Origin: Persicaria tinctoria
Taxonomy: Eukaryota > Streptophyta > Magnoliopsida > Caryophyllales > Polygonaceae
DNA: 64,000 nt
Assembly (NCBI GenBank): GCA_037127255.1
Contig: JBANSL010000008.1
Span: 9,679,396-9,743,395, forward strand
Direction of reading: 5' to 3'
Below are positions 34,142 through 45,729 of the stretch, one piece after another. The notes beneath the pieces are model-generated. The model was not told the DNA's origin and searched no databases. It was given only the letters and a program-made list of their open reading frames with translations. The number at the start of each line of letters is the position of its first letter. Positions within the stretch are counted from its first letter, which is position 1. The position numbers were made by a program, and so were the translations under genes.

Positions 34142-36696
34142 TCATACACTCCCAACACTTGCAAAGAATTTGACCACAAATATTGAAACTTTCATTTGTT
34201 TCTTTATATTCGACTCTGTTATGACCACAAACTTTCTTAGCCATTCTGAAAACACATCATTCATTAATGACTGGAATGTAGCAGGTGCATTCGTAAGGCC
34301 GAAGGGCATAACTCTAAACTCATAGTGCCCGTGATGAGTTCTAAATGCAGTCTTCTCAATATCCCTCCCCACCATACGCACCTGGTGATATCCAGACCTT
34401 AAATCCAGCTTAGAAAAAATAGTAGCACCTTTCAATTCATCCAACAAATCCTCAATGTGAGGAATGAGAAACTTGTCCTTCAATGTAGCTTCATTGAGTT
34501 TCCTATAGTCCACACGCATTTTCCACCTACCATCCTTTTTCTTTACTAACAACATAGGTGAAACAAAAGGACTATGACTAACCTTCACCACCCCACTGCA
34601 TAACATCTCATCCACTTGCTTTTCTATTTCATTTTTCTGAAAATGAGAGTACCTATAGGGTCTAGAGGCCAGGGGTGGAGTACCCTCTTTCAACACAATA
34701 GCATGCTCATGACCCCTTTCAGGAGGTAAGCCATGTGGTTCCTCAAAAATGTCACTGAATTCATTCAACACCTCATGTATCACTTCTGGTACCACAAGTT
34801 GTAGCTTTAGCTTCTCTACACCGCAAATCTGCCCCAAAGCTGCAATTATCTCAGTGTCTTCATTCTTCAACAATTTCTGTATGCCATTCCCAGTAAGCAT
34901 TCTAATGCTTGCTTTGCCCTCATCTTTATTGTCCTTAATACCTTTTATCACCACCTTTCTCCCATTCTTAATGAACGAGATTTGCACTCCCAAGAAATCA
35001 AACAACACAGGGTTAAACCTAGATAGCCAATCCGACCCCAAAATCATGTCACTGCCACCCATCTTCAAGATCCGGATATCATATGCATATTTGCTTCCTT
35101 GCATTTCCCATTCAAACCCCTGACAGCTCTTGCTACTGAGCATAGTCCCATTGAGAGTACTTACTTCCATCAATGGTGCTTTCACAATTGCAAATCCAGC
35201 TTCCTAGGCCACTCTTAAATCAAGGAAACTGTGGGTGATGCCACTGTCTATGAGGATGGTAATCTCCTTACTCCCTACTGTACCTTTCACCCTAATAGTG
35301 ATACCCGATTCACCTCCAGTCAAGGAATGAACATAAATTTCATATTCCTCTTGGTCTTCCAATTCAGCTTCCTTCCATGAAGGTGGCAACAAGGACTCCA
35401 CTGTATCTTGATCAGTTGTATCACCTGCTTCCAAGCTATGCACAGTTGAAGAAGTACACTTGTGACCATAGAAATACTTATCTCCGCATCTATAGCATAT
35501 ACCCCTCTTTCCCTCGCTATTCCTTTTCAAACTTACTTCCGACAATTGTTGCCCAATCAACTTAACTGGTAGGCTAGAATCCTTTGCATCACTTTTGCTC
35601 AAGGTTCACCTACTCCATCCTGAACTCCTTAAAGAAGTTTACCCATTACTTGCTGCTTTCCAAGGCGTCTTGGTCAACCTCATAAGGGCTTGTACGACAC
35701 TGTTGTGCAACCTCGCTTGCTCCATCAATGTCGCCATTGAAACAGGCTGCCCAACTGTACCAAAGAACGGATCTCCTGCTACAGACAACTTATGTAACTT
35801 GACACAAAATATGATTCGGTAAGATGAGGGTTGAAAGATAGCATGCTAGCTCTTAGATCCTTGAACCGTTCGTTGTAATCCTCAAGATCCGCCCCTTGCT
35901 CGATCTTGTTAAATTCTGTTACAATTTCAGTTTCACGTCGATCCCCGAATCTCAAACACAGGTCGTCACAAAATTCAGTCCATCTAACTCTCGGTTTTGT
36001 CATTGCATAACCCTGTAACCAGATATCCGCCTTATCATTGAGGTGCATCGCTGCAATCTCAACCTTCTGGGCCTTCGGAATCGCAAAAATTCCAAATAAT
36101 TTTTCACATTTCCGAATCCAATTTCGAGGTCTTTTCCCATCAAAACAAGGAAAATCAATCTTTGGAAATCTGTTACCTAGAATGCCATCGAATGGAGCTC
36201 CCATTTGATTGCAATCTTGTTGCCTTCCCTGTTGATTTGGGTGACCATGGAGCGCTTTGTCAGGTGCCCCCATCCCTATTATCGATGGCATGTCACCACT
36301 TGCGAATGAAGACTCCGGATCTTTCTGCGATCGCCGATCATCACGATTACTCGAACCAATGTTTGTGTAGTAATCGCGATTACTTCTCTTTCCACCTGGA
36401 TCTTGCTCTTCTGGTGGCACATCTTTCTGTGGCGGGTTGCGAACGAATTCCGTAAGTTGCTCCAGACGGTGGTCCGTTCCCAAGCGCAGCTCATACGTTT
36501 CCTTAGCCTGATCCATCAAATGCTTCTTGAATTCTGCCAATTCCCGCGCCTGATCCTCACGATGCTTTTGCGAATCTGCTACAAATTGCACTGTCGAATT
36601 TGCAATTGCCTTCAGATCTTCCCTAACCGATTTCAATTCCTCCCGGACTTCTTGAATTTGTAGTTCCGTCGATTTCGATCTCATTCCTTCTGCCAT
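34142..36696 (-). pseudogene. Gypsy gag, protease and partial reverse transcriptase
   Basis: Frame 36696-35779 is gag (305 codons, with a coiled-coil-like Glu/Lys-rich start and FPKIDFPCFDGKRPRNW). Frame 35602-35204 has the knuckle-like CYRCGDKYFYGHKC and the protease site LIDSGITHSF, where Ile replaces the usual Ser/Thr after DSG. One in-frame stop separates it from 35185-34142. That frame carries the rest of protease and RT motifs [33 protein letters not shown] and [13 protein letters not shown]. The frame then leaves the family pattern after WLRKFVVI, before the catalytic YxDD. It is dead, but less decayed than the copy at 13.4-18.6 kb. Confidence 0.9.
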
Positions 36697-36952
36697 GGTT
36701 GCGAAGCGTTGCGTTGCCGAGAAACGTGCTCTGATACCAAATTGTTATGACCCGTGTTCCAGCACCGGACCGAGCTAGTGGTGACGACGGTGGTTGTACA
36801 CTTGTACAGGGGCGAGTAGAGGGAGATAGAGATGAGAGGTAGACATAGGAGATGAGATGAGAGAGTAGAGAGACAGGAGGAAAGTTCATTGATGAAGTCC
36901 AATTCGGTTACAGATCCTCCTATTTATACATCTCCTATGCAAGGGCGTAACA
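34142..36952 (-). mobile_element. Second Ty3/gypsy element, truncated after RT start
   Basis: One LTR, about 36743-36952 (TGTTATGACC...GCGTAACA, with TATAAATA on the minus strand), is followed by a primer-binding site (minus strand TTTGGTATCAGAGC, 36742-36729). Then come gag, zinc knuckle, protease and the first part of reverse transcriptase. RNase H, integrase and the second LTR are missing. The 36952 border is inferred from the TG...CA rule. Confidence 0.82.
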
Positions 36953-37532
36953 GACTCTTTCAGTCTTTGATTTTTTTTTATTTATATATTTCAATATCGT
37001 CTTTGTTAAGTAAGTGGGTATTACAGAATTGGGTTAATTAATTTGTTGGGCCTTAAAAAATGGGTTCTAAGTAATTAGGTGGGCCTATATTGGGCCTGTG
37101 CGTATTTGACTATAGGACTATATAATATATGTAACAATAAATAAGAATGTCACATTTAAAGGTTTGCAAGTAGATGAAAATAAGGTAAGGTAACCACCAA
37201 GAGAGTCGTTCTCTTTGCATAAATATAAACTAAAAACCAACCAAAGAAGCTGAAATATGAAAGGCGGAGAATCAATTTGGTAATGGATAAAATCATAAAC
37301 CATAGGCCTACATTAAACGATGCTTTATTAGTATGTAGTATTATTAATATAATATACGGTCAGTCTCTCTCAAGTCTCATATATCATATCATATCTTCAA
37401 TCTTCATCTTCCCCTAATTAATTACAACCCATCTTTTCTATCTCATGTGAATCTGATCTGCAACCCCCTACCAAAATTCATTTAATTAATTAGTACTCCT
37501 ACAATTAACGTGAAATAAAGATAGTACTCGGT
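36953..37532. other. Intergenic
   Basis: No gene, RNA or element end recognised. Confidence 0.4.
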
Positions 37533-38327
37533 AGGGGTGGGCACAAATCCCGTCCCGTCCCGTCCCGATCCCGGTGGGATTTAGACAAAAAAAAAAATCC
37601 AATCCCGTCCCGCAAAAAATACACGGGACGAAGAGTTCTCGTCCCGCAAGTCCCGTCCCGTCCCGTCCCGCATATATATATAAAATTATATATTTTTATA
37701 TATATGATTAAAATTAATAAAAACATAATATGTTTATATTAGATATTAATATTTATTTAAACTCAATATTACATAAATAAAAAGATTTAAAATACTTATA
37801 CAAAAAACTTGCTGTAATCATTTTTTTTAAGTGAACAACGAGAGCATAGAGCTAGTCCGGCCCAAATGGCCATTGAATATATTTCTAATAGAATCGTGTA
37901 AGATTTGGTAGATTTTTACCTTTGCTACTTACTCCCTCCGTTCGGCAAAACTTGTCATTTTAGGGCGTTAGTTTTGTTCAAAAAAACTTGTCATTATAGG
38001 TATTTTGTCATTCGCTTTACAAAAATGCCCTTGATATGATTGATGGTTTGTTAGTTGTAGTTTTCGATAGAGTAAAAAAAGAGGGTAATAATTGAGGGTA
38101 AATTAGTACATTTGTTAATTACCTTAAAACTTGTGAAAGAAGCTAAAATGACAAGTTTTGCCGAACGGAGAGAGTATTATTTTTGGAGTTGTGAATTATT
38201 TTTTAATCTTTTTTTTAACGAGGGACAAGTCCCGTCCCGTCCCGATCTCATCCCGTCCCGTGAGGGATAAGACCCTGCGGGATTTTGAAAAAAAAAATTA
38301 AATCCCGTCCCGTCCAATGCCCACCCC
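37533..38327. mobile_element. hAT-type non-autonomous element rich in CCCGT repeats (795 bp)
   Basis: Ends AGGGGTGGGCA and TGCCCACCCC are flanked by the 8-bp duplication TACTCGGT (37525-37532 and 38328-38335). CCCGTCCCGT arrays lie just inside both ends. A MITE is nested in the AT-rich middle. Confidence 0.88.
37932..38174. mobile_element. MITE nested in the hAT element (243 bp)
   Basis: CTCCCTCCGTTCGGCAAAAC at the left and GTTTTGCCGAACGGAGAGAG at the right, with TA duplications at both sides. Same family as 3941-4183. Confidence 0.92.
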
Positions 38328-38607
38328 TACTCGGTGTTTCATCGGATCTCAATGCATATAATATACTCCGTACCCCGGAATACGAGTACTCCGTAAATGA
38401 TAAACACACACAAAAGGGTTAAGTGAGTAGTATTTGATACGTCATAGCTAGGCTGCACTGAAATGACAACCCTATAACCACAGCTTCAGCTTGTAAGACA
38501 ACCCTATATTTATTGCTATTAATAATGATTCTTATTAGTACTTCATATATTCACAATTTGAATTCTTTAAAAAAAAATGGTCAATTCACAAGTTTAGATA
38601 TATAATA

Positions 38608-38843
38608 CTCCCTCCGTTCCAAAATAAGTGTCACTTACCTTTTCGGTACGTTTTTTAAGGCGTTAAAAACTCTATAAAATATTATTTTTTTAATTGAAAT
38701 TTTTATATAATTTCATAGTTATTAATAATAAGTATAATATTGTATAAAAAATTTAACTAAAATAATAATATTTTATAGATTTTTTAACTCATTGAAAAAC
38801 GTGCACTAAAAGACGAAAGACACTTATTTTGGAACAGAGGGAG
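38608..38843. mobile_element. Stowaway-type MITE (236 bp)
   Basis: CTCCCTCCGTTCCAAAATAA and its inverted copy ending CAGAGGGAG, with TA duplications. It lies about 0.7 kb upstream of the ARID-HMG gene. Confidence 0.92.
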
Positions 38844-38849
38844 TATATA

Positions 38850-39577
38850 TAGTGAATGAATCCAATCGAATCAAACTAGACAATTAAAAAAAAATGTTTT
38901 CCTTAATGACGATATATGTTTTTTGTTTGAAATAAGTAGGAATATATGTTTAAATTTAATACAAATATTTTTAAAATTTCTAAAATTATGGGAATATTGT
39001 TTGAATTAGAATGTTCAGGGTATAAGTTAAAATAATTGAATGGAATAAATTAAAATTTTGATAAAATTGAAGATCGGTTTTTCTAATGTGTCTCTATAGA
39101 AATCTCATTAAAGGAGTAAAATCATAGTTTAAATACAAATGCATTCTATAAAATGTTTTATAATGTGTTGTACAATGAAACAAATATTGTAAAATTCAAT
39201 GAAAAATTAGGGAGGGAAAGCTGCATTAGGTAGTTGAAATTTCAATACGAGTAAATGAAAAAATTGATTATAGTTTTTGAAGCACAAGAAAGAGCCAATT
39301 TTCCATAGCCGTTACATCCCACACGTCCCCAGAAAGGGAGATCCTCTCCCCCATTTCCCCCCTTTTCTAGCCATCTTCTCTTTTATTGTCATTTTTATAT
39401 TTTCAGACGGTTTTTTATTTAATCTCAACAATTGATATGTAACTTACCTTGAAACTCAAATATATAGATAAACTCCCTCTGCAAAAAAAAGGCTAAAAAC
39501 TAATCAATCAATTTTCCAAAGACCAAACCTTTTCCCCTCCTTACCGGCGGGAACTGACATTGGTCGCCGGGAAGAAA
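38850..39577. other. Upstream region of the ARID-HMG gene
   Basis: AT-rich up to about 39300, then C/T-rich (tcccccatttcccccc) before the ATG. It probably holds the promoter and 5' UTR, but I see no certain TATA box. Confidence 0.4.
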
Positions 39578-41226
39578 ATGTCGCCGCTGCCGTTGCCGGA
39601 GAGGAAGTCATACCCGGCTCCGATTGCCACCCATGAAGCAGTGGTTGCTCAGCCAGGGGTCTTCTGGGACTCCCTCAAACGCTTCCACGCCTCATTTGGC
39701 ACCAAATTCATGTGTGTTCCATTTCCCCCTTTTTTCAAGATGCCATTTTTAAGCTTTAATTTTAGTAATTAGTAGTGATTTTATAAAATTGGTGCTGGAA
39801 GGGTACCTGTGATTGGAGGAAAGGAGGTTGATTTACATCTCCTGTATATGGAGGTCACAAGGAGGGGTGGCTATGCCAAGGTTCTTATCATTTCATATCA
39901 TCTTCTTCCTCAATCAATCTGATTTTTGGTACTTAGAAATTGGTTTTAATTATTATTATTATTATTATTATTTTTTAAATAAAATAAAATTCAGGTTGTG
40001 TTGGAGAAGAAGTGGAGGGAAATAAGCTCAGTGTTTAACTTCGCGGCAACAGCCACAAGTGCTTCTTTTGTCCTCAAGAAACACTATCATACCCTTCTTT
40101 ATCACTATGAACAGTCCTACTTTTTTAAAGGTAATAAAACTTCCATATTTGATATCTAGGGTTTGATATGTTGTTGATTTACTGGGTGTCCTTTGATGTG
40201 TTCTTGATTGGTGTTGTTGGGTTTGGTTGCAGCTACTTTGCCCCATGGTGTGATTGATAGTGAAGATCACTCCAAAAGCTATGATGATCTTGCAGATTCC
40301 CCTTGGAGAGGTAGACATTTGCACATATGTGTGGTGTATGTATGTTGCTTACATTGATCACTAACACTCTTTTGGAAGGTGGGATTTGGTGGGATTTTTA
40401 GGAAGGGGATTGATGGGAAAATAAAATTAGTGTTTGGGTGGATAATCAAGGGGAAGGGAAGGGATTACAAAATTTAATAACCGCTCAATTTGGTGGGATT
40501 TCACACTCCATCAAAACGGTGGAATTTGATGGGAAAGTGAAATTCCTCCCCTTCCCTCCCCTTCCTTTCTCTTTTCCAATTTCTCACCCCTTCCCTCCCC
40601 TAAAAAACCCAGATGCCAAACACACTGTAAGGGTTTGAAGGATTTCAATCATTTTGCAGGGCCAATGAGCTTCCTAGCAGAAGGGACCATAGATGGGAAG
40701 TTCGATTGCGGGTACTTGGTGTCGATGAAGATGGGATCGCAGCTGCTTCGCGGGGTTCTATACCATCCACAGCAGCCCGGGCCTCCTTCATCGCCTGATG
40801 CAATTGATCTAGGGCTTGCGATAGTTCCGTATGACCCCAAGGCTACCCGAGGGCGTAAGAGGCGGCTTAAGAAGAAGAGATGGGGAGGGGATCCGTTGCA
40901 CCCGAAGCCCAATAGGAGTGGCTATAACTTCTTCTTCGCGGAGAGGCATGCTATGCTCAAGTCCCTCCATCCGAACAGGGAGAGGGAGTTCACCAAAATG
41001 ATTGGAGAAGCTTGGAACAACCTGAATGCCACAGAGAGGATGGTGAGCATATGTTTCACGACGTCTCGTATCTCGATTTGGATAGCTTGTCCTTGAAGCC
41101 TTGAGTTGTTTGTTGATGTGCTGTGAATGTGATTGACAGGTTTATCAAAAGATTGGGCTAGAGGATAAGGAAAGATACCAAAGGGAATTGAAGGAATACA
41201 AGGAAAGGAAACTCATACAGTCTTGA
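39578..41226 (+). CDS. HMGB9: ARID and HMG-box DNA-binding protein (HMGB9-like), 6 exons
   Basis: Exons 39578-39711, 39802-39880, 39995-40130, 40233-40310, 40660-41042, 41140-41226 join in phase to 298 aa. The ATG is the first in a good position (ATGTCGCCG). An ARID domain lies at about residues 14-118 (FWDSLKRFHASFGTKFM through HYHTLLYHYEQ), a basic GRKRRLKKKR at 207-216 may be the nuclear signal, and the HMG box is at about 222-292 (HPKPNRSGYNFFFAERH through EDKERYQRELKEYKER). This pair of domains is a plant-specific HMGB subclass (HMGB9, 10, 11, 15) that binds A/T-rich DNA in the nucleus. Intron 4 holds a Tourist-type MITE. It converges on the U11/U12 25K gene, with 438 bp between stop codons. 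Assignment to HMGB9 rather than its paralogs leans on synteny. Confidence 0.93.
40365..40627. mobile_element. Tourist/Harbinger-type MITE in intron 4 (263 bp)
   Basis: Ends CACTCTTTTGG and CCAAACACACTG with TAA duplications at 40362-40364 and 40628-40630. Its end lies only about 30 bp from the exon 5 acceptor. Confidence 0.75.
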
Positions 41227-41664
41227 ATTGGAGAATATGCAGGTTTTCCTCTTTTAAAGGGTCAAAAGCTGTATAAAAATAGGTCATTTCCGTTCTGTCA
41301 ATATTTGTGTACTGATCTTAGGATATTATGTTGCAATTCAATGTTAGATTGTTAGCACAACAATGTGCGCATCGGTGCGATACAATGAAGTAGGAACAGC
41401 TTCCCAGTGAAGCTATTTTGTTTTTGATGTTCTCTAGTTTGCTGAAATGTGAATCCAGAGATCATGTGAGATAACAAACTTGAAACATGGAGTACTGTTT
41501 TGGCTTCGGTTGGGTTGTTCATCGCTTGTTTAGGCCATGGAAGAACCGGTGCTTTCTCCCCTTCGAGTGTCTTTTTGTAACCCTCGACACGACAAAATGC
41601 ATAAATTGCACCTGTGGATTCAAGAGGAATAGAAATTTACATAAAATCTAGCAAAAGGGTTGAA

Positions 41665-42312
41665 TCAGCTTGGGGTTCTGAAATGTAGAAATGGAAGTAC
41701 CACCTGAGAATTGTTCCGAATGCCAAAATCTTGAAGCTTGCAGGGGTCGTCGATTAGCTTTTCACTGTCATAAGATAGGCAATAGTTTGCCCAAACGTGT
41801 CTCCTGCAATAAGATGGGAGTGAAATCAACCATAAAATCCTAAATTGATCAATTAGGAAAAAATTGGCAGTACCAGGAGATATGACGATGCCCCATCTTG
41901 GACTGTTCCATGCCATTCACCTTCGTCATGATCGCCAGCTTCAGGTCCTTAACTGTCGCCGAATTCATCACCACCACATCTGAAGCCATTGATGCATTTC
42001 AATAATCCCCATAGTGAACAGAGTGCAAGCAACTTGAGCAAATGGCAATACAAAAGCGAGCTGGAGGGAAAAGAAAAGAGAAATACCGAAAGTAGTGCCA
42101 TCAAGTTTGAGGACTGAGACACGCATGGCACTGCCAAGCTCCAAGCTTATTAAGGTGTCGACGTCGGACAAGGAAGGGTCCTTAGGGACGTCAGAGAGGA
42201 GGGGATCTTCCAACAGTGCTGTGAGAGTTGAAATCAGACGTGCCTTGTGAATGTTATCGCTCTTGTATCCTCCATCTCCCCGCTTTTCTTCCAATTTCTG
42301 GTTCGACTCCAT
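41665..42312 (-). CDS. SNRNP25: U11/U12 small nuclear ribonucleoprotein 25 kDa protein, 3 coding exons
   Basis: Coding exons 42312-42087, 41979-41874 and 41803-41665 give 156 aa with phases that agree. The C-terminal half has the ubiquitin-like fold of this family: VKDLKLAIMTKVN, GHRHISWRHVWANYCL, SYDSEKLIDDPCKLQDFGIRNNSQV. The human and plant proteins share the pattern ISW...VW...L...EKL.DD...L.D.GIRN. It is a part of the minor (U12-type) spliceosome and binds near U11 to recognise U12-type 5' splice sites in the nucleus. The N-terminal part (ARLISTLTALLEDPLLSDVP) is the usual helical lead. A 5' UTR exon probably lies at about 42778-42860 (donor CC|GTAAGT), spliced to an acceptor at 42329. 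Confidence 0.9.
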
Positions 42313-42859
42313 TCCTATTCTCTCCCCCTAAATGAATACTATGAAAATGTATTAACAAAGATTTAATTAAACATGTATCTCCAAGATATCACCATGAACC
42401 AAAATTAACCTCAATCTTCTTATAAGAAGCATTTTATCGAACACTTGGTGTGCAAAGACACTCACCCATATCTACAACCCCACAAGAGCAAAGACAGGCC
42501 TAGGAAGAGCATGAAATTTCGGCAGAAACCCCAATTGCTAAGTTAATCAACCAACATAATTAGCTAGACCTAGAAGTTGATTTACCTACATCCACATATC
42601 AGATAAACCCATAACACTGGACAGTCTCAACCTTGTGTAATCAAATTTTAAATGGAAGGTTATGATTATTTGGCGGGTTTTTCAAATGGAAGAAAAAACA
42701 GAGTATCAATTGCCAAAACGGCAAATCAATCAAAAGAAGAAGACGAAACAACTAAACAAATAGGGGCGAGGTAGAACTTACGGAAATGAAAACAGAAGAC
42801 GAAGTAGCAGCAGATGAATTCGATCGCTACTACAACGAGTCGACTTACAAGTTGGTTGT

Positions 42860-43510
42860 TTGGGCTCAATTCATATATTTTGGGCCGCTCAACAATGGCC
42901 CATTAACTCAATGTGGATATTTTAGATTATGGGCTCACATCAACCTTCGAATGTCAATCAGATCCACGACTTGAACTCAAGAGACAACCCCAAAAATCAA
43001 CAACCGATGACTGATGAGGCACCGCAAATCAACGCAACACACAAAGGCCTTTTAAAGGAACATCCGAACACCATCGCTCCATCACAACCCACCACGCCAC
43101 ACAACCCCGAAATCCAAAACTCACACCCCCAACAAACACACAAATTCACCTCGAGATTCATTTGACAGGCAATATGAATGTTTATTGATGGAAGGACTTT
43201 GTGTGGTTTTCAGACATTAAGGATTTTCTTAGACTAAAATAAAGAGTAGGACTATTATATATGGTTCACTTATAATGTTGAGGACAACAAAGAACATTTT
43301 TAACAAAACAAGAAGTAACTTAAACAAAGCACAAATTTTAGTCGAATCGAATGTTATAAAAAAAATGAATTCCTGTACAACCATCCAAAATAAAATAAAA
43401 ATAGTTTATTTCTCGGAAATTTCCATAGAGTATCGTATTCATTGCCTACAGGGACTTCTGATGTACCGATGGTTAGCAGTATCACTGCTTAGTGGTGTTT
43501 GACGTCGGCT
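42860..43510. other. Intergenic
   Basis: Starts with the likely promoter of the 25K gene. Open frames on the plus strand have no known domain. Confidence 0.4.
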
Positions 43511-43523
43511 CTTAGTCTATGTA

Positions 43524-43706
43524 TGTCCCCAACATATTTGGGTTATGTTTGCTTGTTCAACTGCATTTGTGTGCTTTCTACCATTTGTATTACACCATTT
43601 TCCTGCTTTTGTACGTTGTATATTTAGACGGGTCACTGTCTACCGACTCTGTCGACCTTTTGAGGTGTCGGACTTGTCCGACCCTCGAATTATTTCCTAA
43701 TAAAAT
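43524..43706 (+). mobile_element. Three-hairpin retroposon, copy D
   Basis: Hairpin 1 AGACGG/CTGTCT (43626-43641), hairpin 2 CGAC/GTCG (43644-43654), hairpin 3 GAGG...GTCGGAC-TT-GTCCGAC...CCTC (43662-43686), then TTTCCTAATAAAA. A weak duplication (TAGTCTATGTATG at 43511-43523, TATCCTATGTATT after the tail) suggests the 5' border. Confidence 0.6.
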
Positions 43707-43754
43707 TTTTTTTATCCTATGTATTACATACACTCTTAAATGATTTAATGTATC

Positions 43755-43850
43755 GATGATGGTTAGTCCATCTACCGGCTTGTCCGGTCTCTCGGTTTCT
43801 CTAGGCTTGTCTAGAGAACTGAATTATTATCTTGCTCCAAAAAAAAAAAG
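43755..43850 (+). mobile_element. Three-hairpin retroposon, copy F (96 bp, tail only)
   Basis: Three stems: GATGG-TTAGT-CCATC (43758-43772), ACCGG-CTTGT-CCGGT (43774-43788) and TTCTCTAG-GCTTGT-CTAGAGAA (43797-43818), then a short AT-rich stretch and A12. Target duplications GATTTAATGTATC (43742-43754) and GATTCAATGTATC (43851-43863) differ by one base. It carries nothing but the structured 3' tail. Confidence 0.78.
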
Positions 43851-43895
43851 GATTCAATGTATCCATCATCAATACTCGAAACAAACACAACATTT

Positions 43896-44300
43896 TTTTT
43901 TAAAGAAAGAATTAGAGATATTAGACAACATACTATCTGGTAACTCAAATGGTCGACGGATCGACAGACGTACTAACCGTCATGATATAACCAGTAAAAA
44001 ACCAATACAAAAAGAATAAATCAAATACAAGAGAACTCAACAAACAAGCCCAGCACTGCGAATGTCGAGAACATGTGAAAGTCAAGAAACTAACATGATG
44101 CATGTCTTGACGCCAGGGAGACAGAGGCAGAAACCTATCGGCGGAAAAAAGACGCCGCTTGGAGAAGTGTGGATCAATAACACTTCCCTCACCTAGATGA
44201 GGGATTTTCGAAAATCACGAATACTACCACAATCAACACGATCAACATAGCGTCCAAAACTGCATCTTCATTTGAAACTAAACGTAGCCGCACAAAAAAA
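43896..44300 (-). mobile_element. Three-hairpin retroposon, copy G (405 bp)
   Basis: The minus strand ends in a poly(A) tail (poly-T at 43893-43901). Stems GACG/CGTC (43985-43971) and GTCGA/TCGAC (43966-43953) are visible; the third is weak. The perfect 13-bp duplication AAACACAACATTT flanks it (43883-43895 and 44301-44313). Confidence 0.65.
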
Positions 44301-44313
44301 AAACACAACATTT

Positions 44314-44802
44314 GTTCAACACTCTAGCTATTATACTTGTCGATTCTTCCATAACCTTATTTTTTTAGGTTTGTTTATTCGGATATATGTATTCTTTAAT
44401 TTTGATTTCAAGTTTATAATTAATTTGATTGAAATCTTAATTTTAATGATATATATTAGGAGTTAATGTTAGTTATTACTACTAGACTTAGTTCATTGTT
44501 CAAATCCTATATTTTTTTGGGCTATTGTATCGGCATTTATGCTTCATAGATTTTGTTTTTGAACCGATTAAAAAAAAATGTTCTCTCTTGATTAAAACAT
44601 ACTCCTCATTTTTATCCTATTGTACATTTTTTAAAAAATATAATCTTATTAATATAACAAATTAATACTATAAAATATTAATAAAAGTTAGAATAAAAAT
44701 TATAAAAATAATCACCATAAAATTATCTTAGAAATAATTTCATAATTTTTTTTAAATCTCATTTACAGTAGCATATATAGATATAGATATAGATATTTTA
44801 AA
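44314..44802. other. Intergenic, AT-rich
   Basis: No gene recognised. A short ATATAG repeat lies just before the next element. Confidence 0.4.
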
Positions 44803-45720
44803 GGGAAATTTCGCATGGTAGCCATGAGGTTTGGTCTTTTTCACATGGTGCTAAAACTTTTCACTAATTTCGCATGGTAACCACGAGGTTTCGAGGAATT
44901 TCGTGTGATAACCAAACTTATTAAAAATCATATAGAAATTATATAAAATAACATATATATATATATTATAATTCATTCACATAATCACTCAATTTTTGTT
45001 TTTTACTTTTAAAAAACCATCAACAACCCTTTTAATATTTAAAGAGACTAAATTATTTACATAAATAATGAGAAAATTATTAAAAATCACCTAAAATTAA
45101 AAAAATTAAGTACATAAAGAATGAGTAAATTGTTTAAAATATGCACTTAATTTATTTTCAAATCCAAAAATTAAGTACATATTTTAAATTACCATTCATT
45201 CAATTCATAATTGTTCTAAAATATCATGAAATATTTTGGTTAAGATAAACTTTGTATTATATATCTATTATGTAATCTTTTTAAAACATTAGAAAGGTTA
45301 CTTCTATAATGACTCGAAAAGAATCAACTACATTGGGTAATTATGTATACTTTTTCCAAATTTTTAAGTTTATTTTTTGAAAAAAAAAACTACCATTATT
45401 TTTTGTTGTTTTGTATAATTTACTCATTTATCATGCAATTAATGTGTAGCACTATAAAATATTTAAATGGTTGTAGTTAAAAACCAAAAATTCCAAAATT
45501 GGGTTGTTGTGTGAAAAAAAATATTTTTATAATTATCTTGTGATTTTGCCTAAATTCTAAAATATTTTTAACTAATTTGGTTAACATAAGAAATTTGTCC
45601 AAACCTCGTGGCCACCACACAAAATTAGTCGAAACCTTGTGGTTATCATGCAAAGTTCTTAAAAAGTTTGGGCACCATGCGAAAAAAGCCAAAGTTCATG
45701 GCTACTAGGCGAAATTTCCC
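44803..45720. mobile_element. Mutator-like MITE with long inverted repeats (918 bp)
   Basis: The left end GGGAAATTTCGCATGGTAGC and the right end GCTACTAGGCGAAATTTCCC extend as imperfect inverted repeats over about 110-130 bp. Nine-base flanks TATTTTAAA (44794-44802) and TTTTTTAAA (45721-45729) differ at one position. The phrase CGCATGGTA(A/G)CCA(C/T)GAGGTTT is repeated inside each arm. The middle is AT-rich and non-coding. Confidence 0.78.
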
Positions 45721-45729
45721 TTTTTTAAA

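Noticed and set aside
42929..43165. 78-codon open frame rich in Pro/Thr/His
   Set aside because: Composition-driven, no start context or introns, next to the 25K promoter.
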